Below are positions 44,095 to 54,984 of a stretch of 64,000 bases of DNA, piece by piece (position 1 is the stretch's first letter; the number at the start of each line of letters is the position of its first letter). The stretch is from NCBI GenBank assembly GCA_036936605.1, contig JAUPFV010000005.1:55262742-55326741 (forward strand). The letters are read 5' to 3'. The stretch is from Limnanthes douglasii subsp. nivea (Eukaryota; Streptophyta; Magnoliopsida; Brassicales; Limnanthaceae). A program made the position numbers and the translations under genes. The notes beneath the pieces are model-generated. The model was not told the DNA's origin. It made no database searches and saw only the letters and a program-made list of their open reading frames with translations.

Positions 44095-44639
44095 ACAAGA
44101 CAGTTCATGTGTAATATTTTTAGTAATGCGTATTCTGTCTATAATTGTATTAAATATTTACCAGAATTGAGAAAAAGGAGAGTTGGATGTAATTAATTTC
44201 GTTGGATATAGGCTCATTAAATTGACATTAGTAAAAAAAATAACTTGGGCAAGAAAACTGTAAAGGAGAATGTGGAGGAGCACTTTACTAGATCTATTAT
44301 AGGATAACTATGACTAGGAGTCACCCGTTGGCCCAGGTCTGTCTCTGTCACGCATATAGCATATTTATAAGAAATGGTTTTCGTGCATTTGAAACAATTT
44401 TTCTATTCGAGTCGTTGGTCAAACAAAAAGTGCGCGGTCGTCATTCTTTCAAACGTAAGTTGTCTATTACCGCATCCGAATCGTCCATTAAACACGACAA
44501 ATCTATGTACGAGCATATGTTAGATTCCTAAAAAGCTAGTTTGTCCATATATTTAGATTCCAAAAACGCTAGTTTGCCCACAACCTCAAGTAAAGGAAAG
44601 GAAGGCCGGACGCACAACGTGGATGGGAAAGCGCCCTAG

Positions 44640-45085
44640 TGTCGAAAAAAGGTAGCATTATTCTAACGCAAGCTAGTGGAACGATGCTTTTGAGTGGAAC
44701 GGTCAATTGTAGGTTAAACTTTACGATGCCAACTACGACAAGTGTGGTTGATTCCAAAGGATGCTTAAACCAATTCCCCATACATGCTAGACCATTCGTA
44801 TTGTCCATCACCGATGTTAATTCCGATGGCCATTGCGGGTACCGCTCGATAACGTTTGCCTTGAACGGGCAACGAAATGGGTGGCGGTTGATTAGGGATG
44901 CCTTTTACAACGAGCTTATGGATTACACATTCGTGTATGTTAATTGCATTCTTCATTTCGTAGGATAGTACCGAAGTATGGATGTTGACCTTACTTTTCT
45001 TCCCCTCAGATGCCAAACCGCTTGGAAATCAGATTGGATTGGGTGAACTCCAACCACTTCGTGAACATAAGTATTTAATTACATT
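44640..45085 (+). pseudogene. OTU-like cysteine protease remnant, copy B
   Basis: Same content as the copy A remnant (VNSDGHCGYRSITFALN, RLIRDAFYNEL), with a few base changes and one extra A near 44646 that moves the upstream frame. The downstream block is altered to RLDWVNSNHFV by a single base change. Confidence 0.55.
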
Positions 45086-46109
45086 GACGGTTACTTTAAA
45101 TATTAAGACATCCGTTTAATCGTGTTTTCTTTTCTAACTTGGGATTAGGGCTGATGCCCCATGTGCGAGGATATATCCTTGTTGCATAAAGTTGCGTTCA
45201 CCGTAAGCAAAAGGTTGGGCATTACCTATTTTCTCTCGTTGCAAGAGATACGAAGAGCTTAGAAGTTGTAGCCCCAAAGTAACCGATTTATCCGCATTTG
45301 TTTGAGCAGTGGACCATGAGAAGGTCATTGTAACTTAAGTTCGATTTGAGATGTTTAAAAGTTGTATGTTTTGTAGTTTATGATGGCGTTTATCTTTATA
45401 ACATTGACACTTTCTCTTCTTACATTTTTTGTTTGCATTAAGTTAAGTTAAGACATTACACTTTAATTGGAGACGCTACATAATTAATAATACAAATGCA
45501 AACAATGGAAGTAGATATATAGAAAGTAGCCCCGAGTTGACATAACAGACTTAGTTTCATGGAGACGGATAGTTCCATCAATGCTCGAAGCGTGTCTCGA
45601 AAGGATATTCCTCATCCTCGCTGCTTCTTTTAGGATTTTGGTTAAGTCTAACGTCGGTGTGTATCGCGTCCGCTCTCTCTTGCATTTGTTGCATCACATG
45701 TTCCACCATCTCTTGCGTAATAGTACTTTGAATCGCCATACTAAATATTGCAGGTTTTGCTTCAGACTTCGTAAGGAAGTTAGTCACTCGGTATAGCCAC
45801 GGTCTTCAGATAAGCTAACATGTCGGCCACTTCTTCGCGTCCTCATGGTCAGTGCATTATACACCCCGGACACAAGGCCTTCCTACCGTGGTTGAAGAAC
45901 ATTCTGCATTAAACAGCATCGACAAAGTCAGGAGACTCATCCCACATCGTGCCTTTGACAAACTCTAACGCATTTAGGAGGTTTGCATCTCCGTGCACGT
46001 TCCAATTAAAATCACCCATTCTTATTACTACGATATTTAATGCTATAGCTCGGTTCCACTACTTATAGATGGGTAGTAGAAGGGAATTCCCAAAAAACTC
46101 AGCAGAATG
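45086..46109. other. Unassigned part of copy B
   Basis: Counterpart of 39331-40289, with the 57 bp that copy A lacks (about 45890-45946). The minus-strand 69-codon frame at 45578-45787 is retained. Nothing else can be supported. Confidence 0.35.
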
Positions 46110-46740
46110 GAATATAGTTTTGGCGGGTAAACAAGTTTTGGCGGGAATGAAACAAAAATATTATATTTACTCTTTAAAAACCGCGGTTGTAACATTATCA
46201 CCCGGCGGGTGGGAATTTTAAAACCACCGGATAGGTCATCATTAACCTCGAGGAAATGAAATCCTCGTTGAGGTTTTTGCCGTAGCAGTTTTGGAATTTT
46301 CAATCGGCGGGGTCTAAACTACCCCGACGGTTGAGAATTTTCTAATTGTCGGATAAGTCAGCCAATTTTCCTATCTACTATATACTACCAATTTATAGTG
46401 GTATACTCGTTGGGGGTAATTTCCAACCACCGGTTGAGAATCCCCCGTCGGTTGTTATTTTTTGAAACCGTCAGGTGGACTATCTACGGAATTTGTTATT
46501 TTAATCGGCGGAGGATGACACCAACCATTGAAGATTTTCTAACCGTTGGGGTCATTTACGACCGACTGTGGAACATTCCCCACCAGGTAGGGTAAAATCA
46601 TATCTAATATTAGCAAAGTCAGTATAATATCCTCACTTTTAACCGACGGTTGAGTAATTATCAACCGTTGGTTGAACAATTGTCAACCGCCGGTTGAAAA
46701 CTCCCCGTCGGTTGAAAATTGTTTATCCGCCGGGGTAAGG
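46110..46740. repeat. Cluster of short CCGNCGGTTG-type inverted motifs, copy B
   Basis: Second copy of the motif cluster described at 40290-40920, with minor changes such as CCCGACGGTTGAG where A has CCCGACGATTGAG. Confidence 0.5.
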
Positions 46741-46919
46741 ATTATTAATAACTATATAAACAAAGTATGGATGTTTAACCCTCTTTACTATACAATAACG
46801 AAAACATACACAATAGATCCAACATACACAATATTTAAAACAAACTTAGAGACAAGATTAATAAAATCATTAGATGAAAAAGTATTAGAATAAAATATAT
46901 TAAACGTCTAAAATATCCA

Positions 46920-48205
46920 AATCAACATCCAAAACATGGTTTGTAAACCAGAACAACATACAAATAAGAGTAGCATTACAACAAGCCAAGGACTAGTGAG
47001 GTCAAGCATCTTCCTTGCGAATGAAACGAGTTCTTCAGGGGTATCGTCCAACGGACGAACACGATGTATCGTGTTAACCATGTAAACGACGGAGCGCTCG
47101 CTAAGAATACGAGCTGTGATGTTATACCAACCATATTTTTTCACGTACATTTCGTATTGGGGGATGATTTCCGGCTACTCTCTTCCAAACACCGTGAGTA
47201 CCTATCAATCACGTACAAATGGTCCCTCCAGTCCGTCCAGTGCCTACCCTCTAGGGCGTAACGGAGATTTTCTCTTCTTGAGAGACCAATTTTAAGAGCA
47301 AGGGGAGCCAACAAATTCTCTTTGCACCTAACCGAACTGCCACATCACTCGGTCCGGTTGGTAAGCCTCTCTTACCACTATTAATCGAATAGGTTTGCGA
47401 TACAACCTTATTTCCTGATCTGGGAACACTGCACGAACATCCTCATAAGGTCGGAAAATCACCTGCAAATAAACAAAAACATGTAATAAATAAACAAACA
47501 TATTAAGCGATGACGTAAAGAAACAAACTTACAACCCTCTCTGCTTGCGCCGTGAGGATGTCACGGTGGTACAGTTTCCCACGTATAAGTGCTCCGGTAA
47601 GATTTCTCGGAGATCACGACAGCATCTTCGGATCAGTCGGGCTGTAACCGAGATTCAGCGCCGCCCGAAAAACGGGGAAGTGGTCATACACCCAACACTC
47701 CAACAGCGCCGAAAAGCCAACCAAGCTCTTCAAGGAGTGCTTTGAAATTCCCTCCAAACTCTTGTACATCCATACCAATGCGCAAGTACCCCATCTCTAT
47801 TCATTAAGTTTGTCCAAGTGCTTGAAATGGTGGAGAAAATTGCATTGGATGTTCTTTTAGCTTGTGTTCATGAAGATCGTACATCCGAAGAAGAACATGT
47901 TGTATACTCGAGTGACTTGTTTCTTCATCTCCATAGTGAGCGTTGCGTTGGAATCTATATATTTTTCTCTCGAAAACGTCTCCCTTAGCCATCGTAGGCC
48001 GAACCCACTCCCGTCACGCCTCTATATCCTCATACATGGCTTCCTTTGAAACTCCTAATAACGAGACATATCGTGCATATGTCTGATCTATCGACCCCGT
48101 CCTAAAAGCGTCGATACTTCTCCCATCGACAAGGAGGAGAATAATCATATGCACGTCGTCCAACATGATGGTCATCTCGCACGATAACTGGAAGATGTTC
48201 GCTGA
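46920..48205 (-). pseudogene. Plant mobile domain (PMD) pseudogene
   Basis: Minus-strand reading from about 48170 gives GEMTIMLDDVHMIILLLVDG, the PMD hallmark (usual form GEMTLTLEDVAxLLGLPVDG). It is followed near 47790-47530 by ALVWMYKSLEGISKHSLKSL, the aromatic region LLECWVYDHFP and YSPTDPKML, and then RPYEDVRAVFPDQE and PDRVMWQFG (47460-47350). Stops interrupt it (for example after SIDAF and after PKMLS), so it is dead. PMD proteins occur as host genes and inside plant transposons. The upstream end is cut at about 48210, where E4 sequence begins. Confidence 0.75.
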
Positions 48206-48210
48206 ACTTC

Positions 48211-50192
48211 ATGTATCAACAAGTATCTTTTGAACTTGATCGCCAACAATACCCGCGGCAATCACCACCGCATCTTCGTGCGGACCTGCAACATTTCGCA
48301 CATCATCATCATCAAAACATATGTTGGGGGAGGGTAAACGGTGCATTTGTGCCGACACCCCTGCTTCAATATGGGTAGTTAGATTGACCATATGCCTTTT
48401 CCGTGAGCTATTAGAATTCCCTGCGATGGTATCCCCTCCAAAGATTGCTAGTGACTCAAAGAAAGCACAGAGGTCGTTTACTTTCCCCCTCAGAATAATT
48501 TCCTCCACCATATTTACATTGTTCCTTCCCTCATTGGGATCCAGATATTCTTGCTCAATAAAAAAAACATCAACTTCCTCGGAATCACCATAGTAGTGTC
48601 AGCGATTTTTGGAACAGCCTTTACCGCCGCATTTTTTTGAGAATGCTTTTTCATAAACTCTAGTAACATTCCATTCTCAATCAAAGCTTGCACTTCTTTT
48701 TTCAAAGCAATGCAGTCCTTCGTATCGTGCCCGATATCCTCGTGATACTTACAATACTTGCTAACACTTCTGCTTTCCCTCAGAGTCTGAATAGGAAAAG
48801 GTTTCATGAACGGCACCGTTGATCTTGCGTTATCAAATATCGTGGAAACATTTTCCGTTAACTCCGCGAAATAGTCCGGTCGAACCCATTTGTTCGAAAT
48901 TGGTCTAGACCCTTGATTGTAATTTTGTTGGTTTCCATAATACTGTGGGTTTGTTTTCTGCCTCGGCGGATACTGACCCGTACTTTTGGCTTGAACATTG
49001 GCACGAGGCCCTTAGTTTCTAGACTCAGATCTCTGAAACTGGTTCGGATCCAATTGATCACCGGATCCTTTCTCAAATGCTTGAGTCTCCTCCACCAGAA
49101 TTCTCTTCTCAACCTGATCCAACAATGCTCCGAAGGTCATGGCCTGACTCTCCGCCACCGTGTCCTTTAATAGTCCAGGAGTAGGCCCTGCCACTGAGTC
49201 TTTATAATAATCCATGTCTGTTTTCGTTTTGACGAATCGATTGGTATAATTCTTCAAGCTTTCCCCAACTTTTTGTCTACAATATATTATCGTATCTCCA
49301 TTAGCTCTGAACTTTTTGCTCCCATCAAAATGTTGTTTGAAGATATTCCAGAACATGTCGAAATTCTTTATCAAGCCCTGCGAAAGCCTATTATACCACT
49401 TGGAAGCTACCCCTTTGAAGGTCTGAGAAAACGCTCTACACAACAATTTATCATCGTCATCAAAATTAATCATGAAGTTTTTGAATTGCTCGATGTGGTT
49501 ATCAGAGTCTTGTGTCCCATCGAACTTTTCTAACTTCGAGATATCGAAACGCTTTAGGAGATTGACCATCAAAATTTCTGGGGACAAAGGAGAAGCTCTC
49601 CAACTATGACCCGTCCAATAAGCATTAGATCTCAAGTTTTCATTGCTCGAACAATCCCTCCTCGGACGGTAGAGTATATTGATGCTGTCACTCCGAATTT
49701 CGCGGGCCAACGTTTTGGTTTCCAGCTAGAAAATTCGTTTGGCCATAACCCCACTCATTAACTCGAGTATGATAACTCTTCTCCCTCAGAGATTTCCTCT
49801 CCGAGTTCCTTCCCCTTCGGTGATCTGCGTGTCCTCGACCATTTCTTTTCTTTCTGTGATTTTTCCTAGGAGATGACTCCAGCGAGCTGTAACGAGAATA
49901 ATCGCTCGAGTCAGATGACTCCAGACGTCGTTTTTCTTTCCTCCTCGAAGAATCGTCGTTCATATCCTCTATATCTATCATCTCTCGCTTTAGGACGAAA
50001 ATCGACTTTGCGCTCCTCTTTTCCACTGTCTGGCTCCCTTCTCACCTCAGAGTGAAATTTTTCATGAACAGTTTCCTTTTCTGCCTTCAATCTTTCGATC
50101 TCCAGCAACAATTCGTTCCTTCGAGCCAACATATCGTTCCCCACCAGATTCTCCTCGCAGTTGTTAACAAAATCGTCCCCTTGCTCTTCCAT
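48211..50192 (-). pseudogene. E4 gag and protease remnant
   Basis: Pieces in order on the minus strand: MEEQGDDFVNNCEENLV (from 50192) with ARRNELLLEIERLKAEKE; a basic Ser/Arg block (50026-49700); the Retrotrans_gag domain (49600-49050: LEKFDGTQDSDNHIEQFKNF, ASKWYNRLSQG); the zinc-like CKYHEDIGHDTKDC (48780-48740); and the protease N-terminal part (AGPHEDAVVIAAG, ILVDT at 48211). Frameshifts separate them. Confidence 0.85.
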
Positions 50193-50252
50193 AATTCCAC
50201 TCGGATTAGGAACTATTTCCAGGAAGCGATTTTCGTTTGAACAATCTTTGTT

Positions 50253-50269
50253 TCCCACAGACGGCGCCA
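50253..50269 (-). other. E4 primer binding site
   Basis: Minus-strand TGGCGCCGTCTGTGGGA, the same class as the E2 and E6 sites. Confidence 0.7.
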
Positions 50270-50270
50270 C

Positions 50271-50676
50271 TAAAGAGTTTTAAGAAGGCTCTGAGGTGAT
50301 TTTGTGTTACGAGAATCTCTTAGTGTCAAAATAGACTTAAGTACTTTGTTTAGGAGTCTTTTTAGAGAGAGAAAGTAAGAGCTAGATTAAGTAGAGAGAG
50401 AAAGTAGTATTATATTCATCTCGGGATCTGTAAAGCGTGTGTGGTCCTTTTATAGTACAATTATGGGTCCCACACGCTTTAATTCCCGTTTATTACATCT
50501 TTGGTCCCTATATCTTTTCATCTTCTCATAATGGCTATTTATTTAGTAGTCTTATACAATTTTACCCTAACAAACTTCTTCTTTGCAATTCTCTCCTAAC
50601 AAACTTCTTCTTTGCAATTTTACCCTAACAAGCTTCTTCTTTGCAATTTTACCATGTATTTTATTCTCCCTCATCA
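50271..50676 (-). repeat. E4 5' LTR
   Basis: The outer edge is placed at 50676, where the plus strand ends CTCATCA and E6 sequence resumes with CTATC. The inner edge near the primer site is uncertain by about 20 bp, because no TG..CA pair sits directly against it. A minus-strand TATAAAAGG lies near 50446-50455. Confidence 0.6.
50565..50652. repeat. 29-bp tandem repeat, three units, in the E4 LTR
   Basis: TAACAAACTTCTTCTTTGCA followed by ATTCTCTCC or ATTTTACCC repeats three times head to tail with a few changes. It lies near the outer end of the LTR, upstream of its TATA box, where tandem enhancer-like repeats are common in plant LTRs. Confidence 0.85.
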
Positions 50677-50961
50677 CTATCAAGACAGATTATTCGAGTA
50701 GCACTTCAGCACATCGATCGTTATTTTTCCCTTGGATTGTTACTTGTTTCTCGATCATGAGATCTCCAGATGAATCTCAAATCGCATGGTTTTTCGGATC
50801 AGCCTATAGCTCTCCATGGACTTCAGTCTCGATTCTTTTTACAATATTTTTAGATTTAATATCATGGTTTTGGAACAACGATTCTGGGTACCAATCGTTT
50901 TCCCACAAACAGCGCCACTGATGAATTTCAGATATTTCTTAATTATTAATCTTGTTAAAAC
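50677..50961 (-). mobile_element. E6: E2-like element, LTR end, primer site and gag leader
   Basis: Minus-strand sequence is homologous to E2 around its 5' LTR end. The LTR tail AAGATTAATAATTAAGAAAT..ATTCATCA occupies 50919-50961, the primer site TGGCGCTGTTTGTGGGA 50901-50917, and the gag leader (GGAGATCTCATGATCGAG) runs to 50677, where E4 interrupts it. The remaining LTR lies beyond E5 at 59592-59978. Confidence 0.85.
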
Positions 50962-51298
50962 TGGTGAGGATAATTTGTGGTTAAATGGTGTTTTGGGAAG
51001 TTTGTGAGTTGAATCTTATTTTTTTGGGTAGTGAGTAGTGAGATAAAGGAGGTGTATTCTTGTATTTAATGTTTCAAAAAAAGTCCAACCTATTAAATGA
51101 AGTTGGTTGAGATATTTATAATATTTCTTTGACCCATGGGCCTTATGGATCGGGTCCTGGATCTAGTTCAGTGTTAGCACACTGCTGAGTCACGTATTGT
51201 TTGTTCGTAATTTCTTTAGCTTTTATTTTATCAGATATACCCAAACTGCCCCTCTGGTTTTCATATGATTATTCTTCCAAAAAATTTTGATCCTATCA
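50962..51298 (-). repeat. E5 3' LTR
   Basis: Starts TGGTGAGGATAATTTG and ends TGATCCTATCA on the plus strand. It is preceded by AAAAC, and the polypurine side (GTAGCCCCTTTAGG) follows at 51299. Confidence 0.9.
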
Positions 51299-51424
51299 GT
51301 AGCCCCTTTAGGTCTTTCAAAGAATGTTTTGGAAGAGCTAACTTATGTATTGACAGAACATGGATCGGATTCGAAAGGTTTTGTTTTTGTAAATGAAAAG
51401 GTAACGATTAGAAAACTGAAAGTT

Positions 51425-51544
51425 GACACGTGTCATGTTTCAATTAAACCTATCAGCCATTTTTCTTTTTTGGGAGTTGTGCCTACTTTCAAAAAGTGAT
51501 TAGGGCCCTAATCATTGTTTGAACCATTTGATCTTCCCTATAAG
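51425..51544 (+). promoter_or_regulatory. E5 antisense-gene promoter remnant
   Basis: GACACGTGTC at 51425-51434 and TATAAG at 51539-51544 precede the ATG at 51669. The G-box is unchanged although the surrounding sequence differs widely from E1; no TGACGTCA-like site was found here. Confidence 0.6.
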
Positions 51545-51668
51545 TAACACTCAAGTGGCTTTAATCTTTATTTAAACTTGTTTTATTGTTTAGTTCTTCA
51601 TCACCAGAAATATTTTCTAGAGAGAGAAAGCTTGAGATTTTAATTTCCCTTTGTCTTTGAGAGATTAT

Positions 51669-54444
51669 ATGTTCACTGCGAGAACAACTTTGATTAAAGA
51701 AGGTTGGTTGAACTTATCATATCTACAGAGAGCAAGAAAAGAAGCAATAAAAGAGGCAAGAATCATAGCCGGACTCCCCATTCTTTCTGGTGGAGTAGCT
51801 AGCCCAATGGTTCCAGAACCTGATAAAAGCACATCATCATCTCGAACATTAGTATCGTGAAAACCCTCTTTTATTCCTACCTTGTCTACTTTAGAATATG
51901 AACCCTCAGTTCAAGCATTTTTAGATACTTCTCCTAAGAGAAAAACTGTTTATATTGTTAGGAAGCCATCATCCTTCATAGCCATGGGATCAGACGATAA
52001 AGGAATCACGCCCCAAAGAGTTACTTGACTCTCTAAATCTAAAAGCAACCCATCCTCATCCAAAAATGTCAGTTCGAATGTCTTAAAACCTACTTCCCAA
52101 TCCCCAATTAATCCGGACAACACGTCCATCATTTATGAGGCCCCTGAAGTTGAAAAAGAGTTCACTCGTGCTAAGCCAACCGATTAGCAAGCAACTATAA
52201 TGGAGGTGGCCATGGATGACAGTGGGGAGGATACCCCACTAGAAACATCCGAACAGGCCGAGAATCCCAAACCAGTTCAATCCTGAAGAGAAAAGGAAGG
52301 GATGCCTAACACTAAAAGCCTTCCGGAGTGTTTAGACGGGAAAGTTGGGTCAAATCTTTACAAGGTAAACATGAAATATTTGTTGGCCCTTCAAAAAATT
52401 AATTATGTGTATACACATACTGCTGACATGGGTCGGACTCGGATGAGGTGAGGCTTCCCTGAGTTAATCAAAGTTAGGATTCCAGTCCCTCCACAAACTC
52501 CTCTAGATTGCAAAGTCAATAAACTGGTGGTATACACCGGAGTGCTAAATTGGAGACTTCGTTTCCCCTTGGACCCAGAAGTAGTTCGGTACTTCCAGTT
52601 GATCAAACATTGCCCTAGCCAGTTGAGTCTGAATGCGTGGTACACCCTTTTAGCCAGAATCATTGATTCCCGACTATCTAAAATTCCATTACCCATGGAA
52701 AAATTCCTTGTTGTTGCTAGCTTGTGCAGGAACCACCAAATCCCCTTCTATCACTATAACATGGGGAATGATTACAAGGTGGTGAAGGACCTGCTCGAGG
52801 CTCAGAAGCCATGAAGGACCCAATTTATGTTCATCTGTGGAGCCTGGGAGAACGACAAAAAGATCAATCATCAAACAAATCTGAGTCTACTGACTAGGTA
52901 TTGGAGGAGCTCAGGTAACACTTTCTTTATCCTTTCAGTTATATTTAACCTTCTATCGTTGCGAACTGATTATTTTTTTTTATCCTATAGTGCTTTCAAA
53001 GATGTTTACTGAGCACTTAGAGGCTGGAAAAGTCACCCTTACCAAATTAAATCAATGGGCAATAGAAAAATGGGGGTTTGGTTTCCACGAGTGTTTCACT
53101 TCGGGAAACATGTTGAGATACCACTTGTGGAACTCTACCGGAAGCAGAGACCTTACTTGGGAGCAATTGACCATTCCTTCTCCAGCAGATATTATACTAA
53201 TGAGGGAAGAGGATAAGGATGGCAAGCTATACTTACTAGTTCGGAGTAAATCTCACAGCCATCTCGAAAAAATCAGGAGGAAGAAGAAGGAAAATTCTGA
53301 AAATGAACCACCTTCACAGAACCCTGAAGCAGTCAGGGATAAATTCTGTCTTATTGGAGGTTGTGGCTGCAATATTCAAGGAGACCGGGGAATTAGATCA
53401 ACCTCTTCAGGCCAAGAAAAAAGGTTATAAAAGGCCCAACAAAGGTGATGACCGAAGGGCAAGGAAGAAAATAAAGAGCAACCTGGGTCATAGGTAATTC
53501 TCCAGCCTCCAGTTGACAATCCTACATTGCCACTTGATGCTCCTTTACAAGTAGAGGTACTTGTCGATCCTCCTTTACCAAAACTTCCTACCGTTAACCA
53601 GCCACATAACGAGGGAGATGTCAATCTGGATGAGTTTCATAACATGTACTTCAGTGACTTGGACAAGGATAATTATGGATCCTACCCTCAGTCCACTACT
53701 TCCAACGCCTTTATTTATAATTGTAAATATTTCGAGGTGTTAGCCGAACAAGACACCTTAGGCCATGCATATTTGGGCTTGATTAGGCTAATACTAGACT
53801 TGAAGAGGCCGGTCAGGGAACAAACTGTAAGCATTGACACTCTTACCATCTCAAATCAGAATTTGACTGCCGATCTCACCATTTCTCTGTACAAGATTGA
53901 GGCTTTGAACAAAGAGAAAAAGGATTTGGCTACAGAACTTCGCCAGTCTAAGAGTACTGAAAAGGAGATTCAAATCAAATACTCAACCTTGGAAACCAAT
54001 TCTTCTAATGAAATCTGAAGGAGCAACACAACACCAGCACCAATACGATTTCCACTTTAATTGAAGAGAAAGAAAAGCTAGAAAAAGCTCTCTCCAGAAA
54101 AGAGGGAGAAAAAAATATCTAAATGATAGCAAGGCTTAAGAGATAGCTGCTGTCATAGAGAAGTATGCTACCAGGGTGATGGATTCTCTGGAAAAAAAGA
54201 CGAGGGGGTCAAATCGGACATGATTTTTCTATTCCATGAAACTTTTCCAAAGAGGACCCTTGGTACTTTGTGGAAATATGTACCATACGAGGAGATTCCT
54301 TTCCATACCATGGTGGATGGTGATAAGCATGGTTATCCAAGTGGAGAATATTTTGATGAAGGAACTTGTGAAAGTTCAAGCGCTGAACTCAAGAGTCCCA
54401 AGCAAGGCGAAGGTGATGAAAAAACCGAAGGGAACAAACCATAA
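51669..54444 (+). pseudogene. E5 antisense gene remnant (Transposase_28-like, coiled coil)
   Basis: Starts MFTARTTLIKEGWLNLS like E1 and is stopped at 51860. The Transposase_28-like domain is readable at about 52330-52910 (FPLDPEVVRYFQLIKHCPSQ, LSLNAWYTLLARI, FYHYNMGNDYKVV) with internal stops. The intron is kept (GTAACA at about 52915 to CTATAG at 52990), and exon 2 continues with FHECFTSGNMLRYHLWNSTG, a coiled-coil stretch (53770-54015) and an acidic tail to 54444. It has the same exon structure as E1 but is decayed. Confidence 0.85.
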
Positions 54445-54469
54445 GGTTATAATGTTATTTTGTGCTTTA

Positions 54470-54555
54470 AACTAAAGTCCTTGGATGGCCAAGGAATTTT
54501 GTGTGTTTTTGAATTCTTGTTGTATGAACCAAAGTCCTTAGAATGCCAAGGAATT
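54470..54555. other. Two degenerate hairpins in the E5 convergent spacer
   Basis: AAAGTCCTTGGATGGCCAAGG (from about 54474) and AAAGTCCTTAGAATGCCAAGG (from about 54531) match the paired hairpins of E1 in sequence, number and position just after the antisense stop. The stems are partly preserved. The rest of the spacer to 54985 shows nothing. Confidence 0.6.
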
Positions 54556-54984
54556 TTCTGGATTGTGGGTCAGACTCATTTCGATCAAGTTTAAATATCA
54601 AATCTTTCTTTTGTACAAGCTCCATTGTCGCCTTATAGCTAATGTTTTAAGTGGTGTTTAATATCTCTGACTTGTTTAATAAATGATTAATAAATGTTGA
54701 ATGGCTCCAATCACGAGTGTTTAATGAATCTGATCAAGTGTTTAGCAAATTTGGTCAACTCGAAGATACTTCATTTGAGATCTGAGGTGTTAATAAGTAT
54801 TTAATTCATCTGATCTCCTCATACTATTCACGAGAATTTTGAAGAAGACATAAGATATTATTGAAAAAACCCTGACACCTCATTAAAACCTCATCACGAC
54901 ACTAGGGTAAGAAAGAGTATGCCCCCTTAATATTTACACTGAGATATGATAAGGTAAATATTTACAAGTGACTTCTATTATAAA

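Larger units (their letters stand above)
43177..47487 (+). repeat. Segmental duplication, copy B
   Basis: 4311 bp matching copy A. It starts inside DnaJ intron 1 and continues without a break into the host sequence that copy A lost to E3. It contains a truncated DnaJ gene, the OTU remnant, the inverted-motif cluster and the PMD 3' part. Confidence 0.95.
48211..50676 (-). mobile_element. E4: truncated Tat element (5' LTR, gag, protease start)
   Basis: A minus-strand 5' LTR (about 50271-50676), primer site (50253-50269) and decayed gag-protease end abruptly at 48211, at the protease active site (ILVDT). Beyond lies the PMD pseudogene. The element starts with TGATGAGGGAG on the minus strand, like E2. 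To its right the sequence is the gag leader of E6, so E4 inserted into E6. Confidence 0.8.

Noticed and set aside
45850..46030. Minus-strand traces (KGTMWDESPDFVDAV, EVADMLAYLK) that faintly recall cytochrome c
   Set aside because: Spacing is wrong, stops intervene and there is no heme-binding CXXCH; treated as chance.
50565..50652. Regular direct repeats, CRISPR-like at first sight
   Set aside because: Units are adjacent with no spacers, and the context is a plant LTR.
48211..50961. E4 and E6 as a single element
   Set aside because: Each has its own primer binding site and LTR end, and E6 homology to E2 breaks exactly at the E4 LTR edge.
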